64,000 bases of DNA, from assembly GCA_015066365.1 (NCBI GenBank), contig SVON01000002.1, forward strand, positions 100,697 through 164,696, in the 5' to 3' direction. The translations under genes were made by a program, and so were the position numbers. The notes under the pieces are model-generated. The model searched no databases. It saw nothing but the letters and a program-made list of their open reading frames with translations, and was not told where the DNA came from. The stretch is from Oscillospiraceae bacterium (lineage in GTDB: Bacteria; Bacillota; Clostridia; Oscillospirales; Acutalibacteraceae). Position 1 is the first letter of the stretch. Every line of letters begins with the position of its first letter. Positions 36,367 to 45,234 of the stretch are shown piece by piece.

Positions 36367-37848
36367 ATGAAAATCGGATTTGACAACGAACTGTATATGC
36401 AAAAACAGCGGGAGCAGATTACCGACCGCATCTCCCGATTCAGCGGCAAGCTGTATCTGGAATTCGGCGGCAAACTGTTCGACGACTATCACGCCGCGCG
36501 GGTGCTGCCGGGCTTTGCGCCGGATGCCAAGATCCGCCTGCTGCGCAGTATGGCCGACCAGGCGGAGATCGTCTTTTGCATCAGCGCCGATAATATCGAG
36601 AAAAACAAAATCCGCGCCGACCTGGGCCTGAGCTACGATCAGGACCTGCTGCGCCAGATCGATATGGTCAGCGGTATGGGCATCGCGGTCAACAGCGTGG
36701 TCATCACCCGCTATACCGGTCAATCCTCCGCCGACCAGTTTAAGCACAAGCTGGACGCTTTGGGCATCCGCAACTATATCCACCGCCCCATCGAGGGGTA
36801 TCCCGCCAACGTGGACCACATCGTCAGCGATCAGGGCTACGGCGCCAACCCCTATATCGAGACCACCAAGCCTCTGGTGGTGGTCACCGCCCCCGGCCCC
36901 GGCAGCGGCAAGCTGGCCACCTGCCTGTCCCAGATCTATCACGAGCATCAGCGGGGCATCCAGTCCGGCTATGGCAAATACGAGACCTTCCCCATCTGGA
37001 ACCTATCCCTGAAGCACCCGGTGAACCTGGCCTATGAGGCCGCCACCGCCGACCTGCAGGACGTGAATATGATCGACCCCTTCCACCTGGAAGAGTACGG
37101 CATCACCACCGTCAACTACAACCGGGACGTGGAGGCGTTCCCGCTGGTACGCACCATCCTCACCCGCATCACCGGCAACGATAAATTCTACTGCAGTCCC
37201 ACCGATATGGGCGTCAATATGGCGGGCTACGCCATCGTGGACGACGAGGTCTGCCGCGAGGCCAGCTGTCAGGAGGTCATCCGCCGGTACTTTAAGGGCC
37301 TCACCGACCTGAAGATGGGCCGCGAGGAACAGTCCACCGTGGACAAGCTCAGCAAAATCATGCAGCAGTTGGATCTGCAGCCCTCCGATCGGGCGGTGGT
37401 TCCCTCTGCCCTGGATAAAGCCCAGCGCTGCGGCGCTCCCGCCGCCGCCATCCAGTTGCCGGATGGCCGCATCATCAACGGCAAGGCCTCTGCCCTGCTG
37501 TCCGCCTGCTCCGGCGCGGTGCTCAACGCCATCAAGGTGATGGCGGACATCCCCAAATCCACCCTGCTGATGAGCCCGGCGGTGCTGGAGCCGGTCATCA
37601 ATCTGAAAACCAATCTGCTGAACAGCCACTCCAGCGCGCTTAAGCTGGACGACGTGCTGACCGCGCTGTATATCTGCGCCGTCACCGACGAAACAGCGGC
37701 CCGCGCCGTGGCTCAGTTGCCCAAATTGCAGGGGTGCGAGATCCACTCCACCCAGATCCTCCACTCCGGTGACGAGTCCATCCTGCGCAAGATGCGGATG
37801 CACCTGACCTGTGAGCCGGAATTCCCCAACCGAAGTGTATTGTATTAA
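36367..37848 (+). CDS. DUF1846 family protein
   Basis: 493 residues, the normal DUF1846 length. Family hallmarks are the start KIGFDNELYMQKQ, FGGKLFDDYHAARVLPGF, and a P-loop-like VVVTAPGPGSGKLATCLSQIYHE at about 180. The family is structurally characterised as a P-loop NTPase-like protein but has no known reaction. It begins a three-gene plus-strand run (SGNH hydrolase and membrane protein follow at 16 and 13 bases). A TTGTGT-17-TATGCT promoter candidate lies at about 36306-36335. Confidence 0.88.
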   Translation: MKIGFDNELYMQKQREQITDRISRFSGKLYLEFGGKLFDDYHAARVLPGFAPDAKIRLLRSMADQAEIVFCISADNIEKNKIRADLGLSYDQDLLRQIDMVSGMGIAVNSVVITRYTGQSSADQFKHKLDALGIRNYIHRPIEGYPANVDHIVSDQGYGANPYIETTKPLVVVTAPGPGSGKLATCLSQIYHEHQRGIQSGYGKYETFPIWNLSLKHPVNLAYEAATADLQDVNMIDPFHLEEYGITTVNYNRDVEAFPLVRTILTRITGNDKFYCSPTDMGVNMAGYAIVDDEVCREASCQEVIRRYFKGLTDLKMGREEQSTVDKLSKIMQQLDLQPSDRAVVPSALDKAQRCGAPAAAIQLPDGRIINGKASALLSACSGAVLNAIKVMADIPKSTLLMSPAVLEPVINLKTNLLNSHSSALKLDDVLTALYICAVTDETAARAVAQLPKLQGCEIHSTQILHSGDESILRKMRMHLTCEPEFPNRSVLY

Positions 37849-37863
37849 ACGAGGTGTTTTTTT

Positions 37864-38523
37864 ATGGAACTGAAGGGTAAAAAAATCAATTTCTTAGGCG
37901 ATAGCATCACCGAGGGTGCCTGCCTGGACGATTGGAACAACGTCTATTGGATGCGGCTGGGTCGCGAGACCGGTGCCACCGTCCGGGGCTACGGCATCGG
38001 CGGCACCCGCATCGCCCCCCGGCTGAATCCCGAGCGCCCCGGCGAAGAGGGGTTTGGTCAATATTTCGGCTCCCGGGTGGAGAGTATGGACCCCGACGCG
38101 GATATCGTCGTGGTCTGGGGCGGCACCAACGACTTTGGCCACGGCGACGTGCCCCTGGGCACCATCGACGACCGGGACAACACCACCTTCTATGGCGCTC
38201 TGCACTGCCTGTACCGCGCCCTGTGGGAAAAGTATCCCGCCGCCACCATCGTGGTGATGACCCCCCTGCACCGGGTGGGCGAGCACGACACCCTCAACGA
38301 GCACGGCAACCCCGCCATCGCCCCCTTTAAGACCATCCGGGACACCATCCTTGAGGTGGCGGCCTATTATTCCTTCCCGGTGGTGGATCTGTACGCCATC
38401 AGCAACCTGAACCCGGAGCTGCCGGTCATCAAAGAGACCTTTATGCCGGACGGCCTGCACCCCAACGACGCCGGTCACGAGCGCATCGCCAGCCGTCTTA
38501 TCGGCTTTCTGAAAGCGCTGTAA
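37864..38523 (+). CDS. SGNH/GDSL-family hydrolase
   Basis: Esterase-fold enzyme of 219 residues. Block I INFLGDSITEG with catalytic Ser, block III WGGTNDFGHGD, and block V MPDGLHPNDAGHERI with catalytic Asp and His are all present. No signal peptide, so it is probably cytosolic. Lies 16 bases after DUF1846, after ACGAGGTG. Substrate unknown; relatives deacetylate or de-esterify carbohydrates and lipids. Confidence 0.9.
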   Translation: MELKGKKINFLGDSITEGACLDDWNNVYWMRLGRETGATVRGYGIGGTRIAPRLNPERPGEEGFGQYFGSRVESMDPDADIVVVWGGTNDFGHGDVPLGTIDDRDNTTFYGALHCLYRALWEKYPAATIVVMTPLHRVGEHDTLNEHGNPAIAPFKTIRDTILEVAAYYSFPVVDLYAISNLNPELPVIKETFMPDGLHPNDAGHERIASRLIGFLKAL

Positions 38524-38535
38524 CGAGGTGACGCT

Positions 38536-39072
38536 ATGACCATACTGAATAAAATGGGCGGTATCCGCCTGCCGGCTCTGGTGGCGCTGTGCGCCGCCAC
38601 CGTGATGCTGCTGAGCCTGCTGCTCCCCTATGCGGTGACCCCCGGCGGATACAATCCGCAACCAATGCCCGGCTATGAGGGCGAGGTGGAGGACGTGTCC
38701 TCCTATTCGATGCTGAGCCTGACCCTGAAGCTTCAGGACCAGCTCTCCACCAACGCAGAGGAGATGCGCGGCTGGATCTACGTGGGGCTGCTGGGGCTGT
38801 GCGCGGTGTTCTGCCTGTGCGCGATGCTGTTCCCGCTGATGGATAAGGCCACCCCCACCGCCCTTTTCGCCCTGCTGGCGTATGCCCCCTACTACCTCTA
38901 CTCGTTGGATATTACCCAGATCGGGTTTATCGGCGGACGAGAGGATCTGGCGGGGCAGATCTACTACACGTGGGGCTGGGGCTATTATCTGTTCCACGTG
39001 GCGTTGGTGGTGACGGTGGTCGCCGCTGTGTGGCTGTTTGTGGAAAAGATGGCCGCAAAAAAGAAAAAATGA
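38536..39072 (+). CDS. Membrane protein of unknown function
   Basis: 178 residues with about four membrane helices (residues 14-33, 82-103, 107-125, 148-170) and a Lys-rich end (KMAAKKKK). A Pro/Gly/Tyr-rich extracytoplasmic loop lies after helix 1. No family recognised. Directly after the SGNH hydrolase gene with GAGGTG, so probably the last gene of that operon. Confidence 0.72.
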   Translation: MTILNKMGGIRLPALVALCAATVMLLSLLLPYAVTPGGYNPQPMPGYEGEVEDVSSYSMLSLTLKLQDQLSTNAEEMRGWIYVGLLGLCAVFCLCAMLFPLMDKATPTALFALLAYAPYYLYSLDITQIGFIGGREDLAGQIYYTWGWGYYLFHVALVVTVVAAVWLFVEKMAAKKKK

Positions 39073-39078
39073 GTACAT

Positions 39079-39111
39079 AAAAACACCCGAGGAAAACCTC
39101 GGGTGTTTTTT
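39079..39111 (+). terminator. Terminator after the DUF1846 operon
   Basis: AAACACCCGAGG and CCTCGGGTGTTT pair around AAAA and end in a T run. Confidence 0.87.
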
Positions 39112-39136
39112 ATGGCTTTTTCTGTCAAATATTGCG

Positions 39137-39165
39137 TTTACTTTTCCGAAACGAAGTGCTATAAT
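39137..39165 (+). promoter_or_regulatory. Promoter of the zinc-ribbon/M4 protease gene
   Basis: TTTACT (39137-39142), 17 bases, TATAAT (39160-39165), about 30 bases before the start. Confidence 0.78.
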
Positions 39166-39196
39166 TCTTTCATATCATCCCCAAGGAGGTTATCGT

Positions 39197-42100
39197 ATGT
39201 TCTGTAAACATTGTGGACATCAAGTGCCGGATATCGCCACCTTTTGCCCCGGTTGCGGCAAAGAGGTGACGCGCCCTGCCAAAAAGGCCGAACCCGGTGT
39301 AAACTTGACCTCGGCGGACACGCCGACCTCGACCCCTGCACCCGCCAACCCGCCGCAAAACGCCCCCGTTGCACTGGCCCACGCGGCAAACGCGCCCAAG
39401 CCGGTCACCGCCGCAAAAACCGGCAAAAAAAGCGGCCTCAAAAAAGCCCTGGCTATCGTTTGTGCCATCAGCCTTGTGCTGGGCCTGGGCGCCGGCGCCT
39501 GGTGGTATCTGTCCCCGGAAGACTCCCCTGCCGAAATAGCACCTTATGTGTGTCTAACCGAGAAATTCACCGACGTGGTGGTCAAAGATACCCCCTCCGC
39601 CATCAAGGCGGTTTGCTCCGTTTCCAATGTAGTAGGTGTGAAAAACGGCAACGAAGAGCTGAAAGAGGTATCCGTCCAGACGGTGGGTTCTGACACCTAT
39701 TATCGTTTGCAGCAGTACCACCAAGGGCTTCCGGTGTTTGCGCGGCAGGTAATTCTGTCAGCGAATAAAGATGGCTCCGTTAACTCGCTAACCTCGAATT
39801 TTCTAACGATTCAACAAGACATCGACACCACCCCCACCGTGACACGGCAACAGATTGTAAACTCGCTGAAAAATTATACCGGTAGAGATGTCACCTTAGG
39901 CAACTACAGTACCGAAGATCTGATCATCTACCCACAAGAAAATCAGCAGGTCGTGTTGGCCTATTGTATTCCTGTCGATGGTTCAGAATATATCGTAGAC
40001 GCCAAAACCGGTGAGGTCCTGGATTGTGTGGCAGCTTTGGCCGGCATATCAGAGTCGGCAGAATGTACCCACCCCTCCGGCAAATTCCAAGGAGTCAAAA
40101 TTACCAACGGCTATCTGTTTGGTGACGAACAACGAGGCATTTACATCTTAGATGCCAAACGACAAAAAATCACAGAAGCCATACCCAACTCCTCACAACG
40201 AAATATCGTACGCAACGTTGCCCAGCCTATCACTAGCGTGGACACAAATTTCAATGGCGGTGCCGACGACTCCTTTACTGGCAAAAAAACAAAGGAACAA
40301 GCCAAAGTCGCCGGTGTATTGATGGAAAAATTCAAATCTCTACAAACGTATTTTCGTAGCTTTAACCAGCAGCAAAACGTTACCACATTCGGAATTATCA
40401 ATGTGGGCGATTACGATCTCGGCGGCGGTTCCTTTAACGCCAACGCAATTACTGAACACGGCTATGCCGATCAAACGGTGATTTCTGTTATTGTTGGGAC
40501 AAACTATGATCTCAAAGACGCAAACGATGACCTAGGTCACGAATTTACCCACGGTGTGACAAAGGGAAACAACATTTTTATTGATAGCGGTTCCTGGACA
40601 GAAAACGGCGCATTAAACGAAGCCTATTCCGATATTTTTGGTGAACTGTTTGAGTACTACATGTTTGATGAAAAAACGCGCGAATCCCGAGATGGGCCTA
40701 ACTGGGCAATCGTAGACAGAAATCTCGCCAATCCCAGGAGCGAGAGCTCTCTTTATCCGTCCCATTACAGTCAAATTGCCCAAGCCGCAAAAACAACGGA
40801 TGAATGGTATTATACCACAACAGCCCTAACCAGAGAAGAAGCCACCCGATTCACCCACTATGCTTGCACCGTGGTCTCTCACGCAGCCTATTTGATGAGC
40901 AAAGGCGTCGATGGCACCAAAAATCAAGTAATCAGCCTTGATGATTTGGGGGAACTGTGGTACCGTTCCATTTTCCTCATGCTGCCGGATGCGGATTTTT
41001 CGGAATGCCGCAACGCGGTGGAACTGGCTGCCAAAGAAATGCGCCAAGCAAACAAACTGAAAGCCGAACAGCAGGCCTGCGTTTCCAAAGCCTTTGATGC
41101 CGTGGGCATCGTAGCCGCCCCTTATAGCTGTTCTACTGCATTGAAAGAGAATTTCGAGTTGTCAATTTGTCATCAAGATGATACCTACGTAACCGCTCCG
41201 GTTGACGTGGTTGTGACAGATGAGTCTACCGGCAAGGCAGTTTATCATAAAATCCACCACCGCACAACCAGAGTGATTATGCCGCTGGAAAAAGGCTCTT
41301 ACACCATCACTCTGACAAACAAAGACAACTCGGAGCAAACCTATACAATAAAAATCTATGTAGATGGAAGCCTATCAAACGCCAAGGATACGTTGCTCTG
41401 CCACACCAATTTCAGCGATTCGCCCGGCGAGAACGGTTCTTCCACCAACAAAAACAACAGCACAACCACCTCTACAACAACCACTCAATCCAAGTCCGAC
41501 ACCAATAGCGCCCTTTCCTCTAATGTAAAACGCCAGTTGGAAAAGCAGTTAGAGGCTATGTATATTGCGGGCCATCAAGGAGAACTTAACAAAGTAGTGA
41601 ACTTCTCCAATTGCACTTTTGATGATTTGCTTCCATATATATACTATGCCAAGTCCGATTTGGGCCTATATAAGTTATACAATGGATCTCCCTCTTGGAA
41701 CTATAAATCCAATACAGATCCCCTGCGCCGCTACGATGGGCACTCGTGCTTGGATGAAGACTTGACCTATTGGATTGCAACCCACCTATTCCCCGAAAAA
41801 GCAGGTTCTACAAAAACCGACTTTTTCACCGGCAATAATTTCTACATTCACAATGGAAAAATTTATTTCCATGGGTATCCTAATGCCGGTTTAATGGGCA
41901 TCCACACATACACAACACAAAAATGCCAAAAGCAGGCCAACGGTCGATACCTTGTTACGGTGCAGTATGAATGCAAGGATGACGAGAGCCTAAAACTGTT
42001 AGAGCAAAGCACACTTGAAGTAGAGGCAGCTTTGGAGACCGATCCAACCTATGGCGACTATTGGCGTATGTACAAAGTAAAGTGGGGGACGGAACAGACA

Positions 42101-42853
42101 GGGAAAACCACATCCACCACCTCCACGACAAAACGTACCTCCACCTCGTCAACCACCGGCTCTGCAAACAAGCCCCTCACCCCAGAGGTAGCGGTAGACA
42201 TCTATATGAGTCAGAAATCCGTTTGGCAGCACGACCCGGATTACGACCCGATGCAGGGCTACGGTTATTGCCTGTTGGATCTGGATTTTGACGGCGTGCT
42301 GGAACTCATCACCAGCGGCAACGATGGTTCTATGCGTCAAAGCTATAACGCTTTCTACAAGATCAACCCCACCACCAGAAAAGTGGAATTGATTAAAGAA
42401 AGCGATCCGAAAGACGGTGGCTTGGATTATTACAGTATGTCTACGCAAACCAAACTGCTGAAGAATCAATCCTCCGGACAACTGTTTTATCTAATCAAAA
42501 ACTATGGCCACGTCAGCGCCGACGAAGGAATTATCTCTTATGCCGAGTCTTACCTCAAAAACGGCACTCTTCGCGAAACCTATCTTTTCTCCGAATACAC
42601 CCACCCCACCGATTACGACAACCCGGAGGCAGGTAAGACGGTTAAGTACGATTTTGGGGACAAAGAGAACCTCTCCCAATCCGCCTATATCCAAAAGGTG
42701 GCTGAGTTCTATGAGGAAAACACCGATATGAACCTTCAATGGGAATGCATCTATGGTCCCGATTTTGATAAAAGTAGTTCTTCGGCTCAAAAGCAGACGA
42801 TGCTAAAAGCCTATCGTGCATTTTCCTATAACGGATTCTCGTTTAGCAACTAA
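39197..42853 (+). CDS. Membrane-anchored zinc-ribbon/M4 (thermolysin-type) metalloprotease
   Basis: 1218 residues, start MFCKHCGHQ after AAGGAGG. Domains: zinc ribbon (C3, C6, C17, C20), Pro/Ala/Thr linker, one membrane helix (84-104), FTP/PepSY-like propeptide (about 120-280), M4 catalytic domain with HEFTH (448-452), the third zinc ligand in NEAYSD (Glu475), and the later active-site His in THYACTVVSHAAYLM. A Ser/Thr-rich linker, an unassigned domain (about 770-960), a second Thr-rich linker and a C-terminal domain with an acidic loop DLDFDGVLELI follow. Normal M4 enzymes are secreted by signal peptide; here a cytosolic zinc ribbon and signal-anchor replace it, so the enzyme should stay on the cell surface. 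AT-richer than its neighbours. Target unknown. Confidence 0.87.
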   Translation: MFCKHCGHQVPDIATFCPGCGKEVTRPAKKAEPGVNLTSADTPTSTPAPANPPQNAPVALAHAANAPKPVTAAKTGKKSGLKKALAIVCAISLVLGLGAGAWWYLSPEDSPAEIAPYVCLTEKFTDVVVKDTPSAIKAVCSVSNVVGVKNGNEELKEVSVQTVGSDTYYRLQQYHQGLPVFARQVILSANKDGSVNSLTSNFLTIQQDIDTTPTVTRQQIVNSLKNYTGRDVTLGNYSTEDLIIYPQENQQVVLAYCIPVDGSEYIVDAKTGEVLDCVAALAGISESAECTHPSGKFQGVKITNGYLFGDEQRGIYILDAKRQKITEAIPNSSQRNIVRNVAQPITSVDTNFNGGADDSFTGKKTKEQAKVAGVLMEKFKSLQTYFRSFNQQQNVTTFGIINVGDYDLGGGSFNANAITEHGYADQTVISVIVGTNYDLKDANDDLGHEFTHGVTKGNNIFIDSGSWTENGALNEAYSDIFGELFEYYMFDEKTRESRDGPNWAIVDRNLANPRSESSLYPSHYSQIAQAAKTTDEWYYTTTALTREEATRFTHYACTVVSHAAYLMSKGVDGTKNQVISLDDLGELWYRSIFLMLPDADFSECRNAVELAAKEMRQANKLKAEQQACVSKAFDAVGIVAAPYSCSTALKENFELSICHQDDTYVTAPVDVVVTDESTGKAVYHKIHHRTTRVIMPLEKGSYTITLTNKDNSEQTYTIKIYVDGSLSNAKDTLLCHTNFSDSPGENGSSTNKNNSTTTSTTTTQSKSDTNSALSSNVKRQLEKQLEAMYIAGHQGELNKVVNFSNCTFDDLLPYIYYAKSDLGLYKLYNGSPSWNYKSNTDPLRRYDGHSCLDEDLTYWIATHLFPEKAGSTKTDFFTGNNFYIHNGKIYFHGYPNAGLMGIHTYTTQKCQKQANGRYLVTVQYECKDDESLKLLEQSTLEVEAALETDPTYGDYWRMYKVKWGTEQTGKTTSTTSTTKRTSTSSTTGSANKPLTPEVAVDIYMSQKSVWQHDPDYDPMQGYGYCLLDLDFDGVLELITSGNDGSMRQSYNAFYKINPTTRKVELIKESDPKDGGLDYYSMSTQTKLLKNQSSGQLFYLIKNYGHVSADEGIISYAESYLKNGTLRETYLFSEYTHPTDYDNPEAGKTVKYDFGDKENLSQSAYIQKVAEFYEENTDMNLQWECIYGPDFDKSSSSAQKQTMLKAYRAFSYNGFSFSN

Positions 42854-42862
42854 CCCCTGCCT

Positions 42863-42904
42863 AAAAACCCCCGCCGAGTTTTCCCGGCGGGGGTTTTCTT
42901 TTTT
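42863..42904 (+). terminator. Terminator of the M4 protease gene
   Basis: AACCCCCGCCG and CGGCGGGGGTT pair around AGTTTTCC and end in TTCTTTTTTG. Confidence 0.85.
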
Positions 42905-42938
42905 GGGGGTAAAGAGAGGGCGGGTTTTGCTGGCGGCG

Positions 42939-43386
42939 AAGCCCTGAACCCAGGTTTTGCGCCTTGGTGGTGCGTGTCGCAAGTACTGCTCGCAAAACCC
43001 TGTGAAACGGCAAAGCCGTTTCGAGGGGTTGATTCGCGACCGACACGAAAAAGCCAAGGGACACCCTTTGGGTGTCCCCCCCCTTAATCGGAATCGAACC
43101 CTGGTTTTGCCCAAAGGTGGTGCTGGTCGTACGTGTGCTAGGCAAAACCCTGTGAAACGGCAAAGCCGTTTCGAGGGGTTGATTCGCGACCGACATGAAA
43201 AAGCCAAGGGACACCCTGTGGGTGTCCCTCTTAATCGGAATCGAACCCTGGTTTTGCCCAAAGGTGGTGCTGGTCGTACATGTGCTAGGCAAAACCCTGT
43301 GAAACGGCAAAGCCGTTTCGAGGGGTTGATTCTCTGAGCCGACACGAAAAAGCCAAGGGACACCCTGTGGGTGTCCCTTGGCTTTT
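42939..43386. repeat. Tandem repeat array downstream of the tmRNA gene
   Basis: Two near-identical units of 150 bp (42992-43141) and 147 bp (43142-43288), a third partial unit (43289-43386) running into the tmRNA terminator, and a degenerate piece at 42939-42991. Each unit holds the hairpin GAAACGGCAAAGCCGTTTC and the GGGACACCC/GGGTGTCCC stem of the tmRNA terminator; units 1 and 2 also hold GGAATCGAACCC, the complement of the tmRNA T-arm. Open frames across it are by-products of the repeat. No gene is supported. Confidence 0.9.
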
Positions 43387-43387
43387 T
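43347..43387 (-). terminator. Terminator of tmRNA
   Basis: AAAAAGCCAAGGGACACCC and its complement make a very long stem; directly follows the CCA end of tmRNA on the minus strand. Confidence 0.88.
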
Positions 43388-43738
43388 GGTGGAGGCGAGG
43401 GGAATCGAACCCCTGTCCGAAAACCACTTGATACAGCTTTCTCCGAGTGCAGTCCGTCTTTTGGGATTCCCCTCACGCATCGCCGATGGACAGGCTATGC
43501 GCTACGGTAGCCACTACGCCGTGACGATGGGGGTGGCACCCCACCGTTCACGTTCACCGCTCATCGACGCCCCGCTCCCGGTCGCGGTACTCCGGGGCAG
43601 GACGGGCTGCATTAATTAAGCAGCCAGGGCAACTTTAGAGTTGTCGTTTATTTTTAGAAAATTGTCGGTTTTAGAGTGGTCCGGCACCACTACTCGCTTA
43701 CCGTACCTCACAATCCCCGTCGAAACCTTTACGCCCCC
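43387..43738 (-). ncRNA. ssrA: Transfer-messenger RNA (tmRNA)
   Basis: Rescues stalled ribosomes. Read on the minus strand: 5' end GGGGGCGTAAAGGTTTCGACGG, and 3' end with the T-arm GGGGTTCGATTCCCC followed by CGCCTCCACCA; GGGGGCG pairs with CGCCTCC as acceptor stem, including the usual G-U. The tag frame (43648-43616) reads NDNSKVALAA then TAA, a typical Clostridial degradation tag. The codon before it is ATA, where an Ala-like resume codon is commonly found, so the exact resume point is uncertain. About 352 nt, one-piece form. Confidence 0.96.
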
Positions 43739-43765
43739 GTATGGATGAAATGAGATAGGAGCTTT

Positions 43766-43794
43766 ATTATACCCAGTTTCCCCAAAACTGTCAA
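43766..43794 (-). promoter_or_regulatory. Consensus promoter of tmRNA
   Basis: On the minus strand TTGACA (43794-43789), 17 bases, TATAAT (43771-43766): both hexamers perfect, about 28 bases before the mature 5' end. Confidence 0.93.
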
Positions 43795-43808
43795 GAAAAA
43801 AACCGGCG

Positions 43809-43837
43809 TTGAATTTTTGAAAAAGGCGTGGTATACT
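43809..43837 (+). promoter_or_regulatory. Promoter of the K+ uptake operon
   Basis: TTGAAT (43809-43814), 17 bases, TATACT (43832-43837), close before the ribosome site GAGGTG. Confidence 0.78.
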
Positions 43838-43865
43838 GGAGGTATTCTAGGAAACGAGGTGGACT

Positions 43866-45218
43866 ATGAGAACAAAAAAGAGGTTCTCCCTCTCCACAAC
43901 CCAAATCATTCTGCTCAGTTTTCTGCTGGTGATCCTGGTGGGCAGCGTACTGCTAAGCCTACCGATCAGTGCCGCTGACGGTCAGAGCATACCGTATATC
44001 GATGCGCTGTTCACCGCCACCACCGCCACCTGTGTCACCGGTCTGGTCACCGTCACCACCGCCGTGACCTGGAGCACCTTTGGCCACGCGGTGATCCTGC
44101 TGCTGATTCAAATCGGCGGTCTGGGGGTCATTACGGTTGTGTCCTGGCTGATGCTGCTGATGCACCGAAAACTGGGCCTTAAGGACAATCTGTTGTTGCA
44201 GGACGCTTTTAATTTGAGCACCCTCTCCGGATTAGCCAAATTTGTCAAAAAAGTCGTACTGGGCACTCTGGTGGTAGAAGGGGTCGGTGCGGCGCTGTAT
44301 ATGTTGGTGTTTATCCCCCAGTTCGGTCTGCGGGGCATCTGGATCTCGGTGTTTACCGCCGTCTCCGCCTTCTGCAACGCCGGCATCGACATCCTGGGCG
44401 ACAGCAGCCTGTACGCCTATGCCACCCATCCTCTCATCAACTTTGTGACGATGGGCCTCATTGTCCTGGGCGGTCTTGGTTACATCGTCTGGTGGGATTT
44501 GGCTCGGGTGTGGCGGCGGCATCCCCGCCGCCGTTGGCGGTACCTGACCCTCCATTCCAAGATCGTGCTTTCCACCACCGCGCTGCTGATTTTCGGGGGT
44601 GCGGCGCTGATCTTCGCCGCTGAGTATGCCAATCCTGCCACTATCGGCGGGATGAGCCTGTGGGACAAGCTGCAAGTATCCTTGTTCCAGTCGGTCACCA
44701 CCCGCACCGCCGGCTTTGCTTCGATCCCCCAAGAGAATCTCACCGGCGGCGGAGCCCTTATTTCCCTGCTGCTGATGTTTGTGGGCGGTTCTCCGGTGGG
44801 CACCGCCGGCGGTATCAAGACGACCACGTTGGCGGTGCTGATCGCCACCGCCTTTTGTACCATCACCGGTCGGCAGCAGGTATCCCTGCACCAGCGGAAT
44901 CTCTCCCCCGCCGTCCTACGGAAAGCGGTGGCGGTGGCGGGGATGTCCCTGACCATTCTGTTTCTTTCCACCCTGGGTTTGGCGCTGGTCACCGACGCCC
45001 CGCTGGTCCAGATCCTCTATGAAACCACCAGCGCCACCGCCACGGTTGGCCTGACCCAAAACCTAACCCCGTTGCTCAATCGTTGGGGCAAGGCCATCCT
45101 CATTGCCACCATGTATTTCGGACGCATCGGCCCCATCTCGCTTGCGATTGCCCTAGGCACCCGCAAGGAATGTGTCAACAACATCCAAAATCCCACCGAA
45201 GAAATCAGCGTGGGATAA
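43866..45218 (+). CDS. TrkH/KtrB-type potassium uptake channel subunit
   Basis: 450 residues with four repeated M1-P-M2 units. Selectivity-filter stretches are visible, such as TATCVTGLVTV near residue 52 and TTRTAGFASI near 279, and VGGSPVGTAGGIKTTT in the third unit, and TSATATVGLT in the fourth. Works with the NAD(H)/ATP-binding regulatory subunit encoded directly downstream. Length favours KtrB over TrkH, but I do not fix the symbol. Cation could be K+ or Na+-coupled K+. Confidence 0.92.
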   Translation: MRTKKRFSLSTTQIILLSFLLVILVGSVLLSLPISAADGQSIPYIDALFTATTATCVTGLVTVTTAVTWSTFGHAVILLLIQIGGLGVITVVSWLMLLMHRKLGLKDNLLLQDAFNLSTLSGLAKFVKKVVLGTLVVEGVGAALYMLVFIPQFGLRGIWISVFTAVSAFCNAGIDILGDSSLYAYATHPLINFVTMGLIVLGGLGYIVWWDLARVWRRHPRRRWRYLTLHSKIVLSTTALLIFGGAALIFAAEYANPATIGGMSLWDKLQVSLFQSVTTRTAGFASIPQENLTGGGALISLLLMFVGGSPVGTAGGIKTTTLAVLIATAFCTITGRQQVSLHQRNLSPAVLRKAVAVAGMSLTILFLSTLGLALVTDAPLVQILYETTSATATVGLTQNLTPLLNRWGKAILIATMYFGRIGPISLAIALGTRKECVNNIQNPTEEISVG

Positions 45219-45234
45219 GAAAAGAGGAATTGCT

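Noticed and set aside
43081..43120. Complete tRNA genes in the repeat units with GGAATCGAACCC
   Set aside because: Only the T-loop part is present; the T-stem does not pair and no other arms exist.
42803..43480. Open frame of about 225 codons on the minus strand (and two related frames) across the region after ssrA
   Set aside because: It is produced by the tandem repeat array, terminator hairpins and the tmRNA 3' end; it repeats the same peptide block and has no ribosome site.
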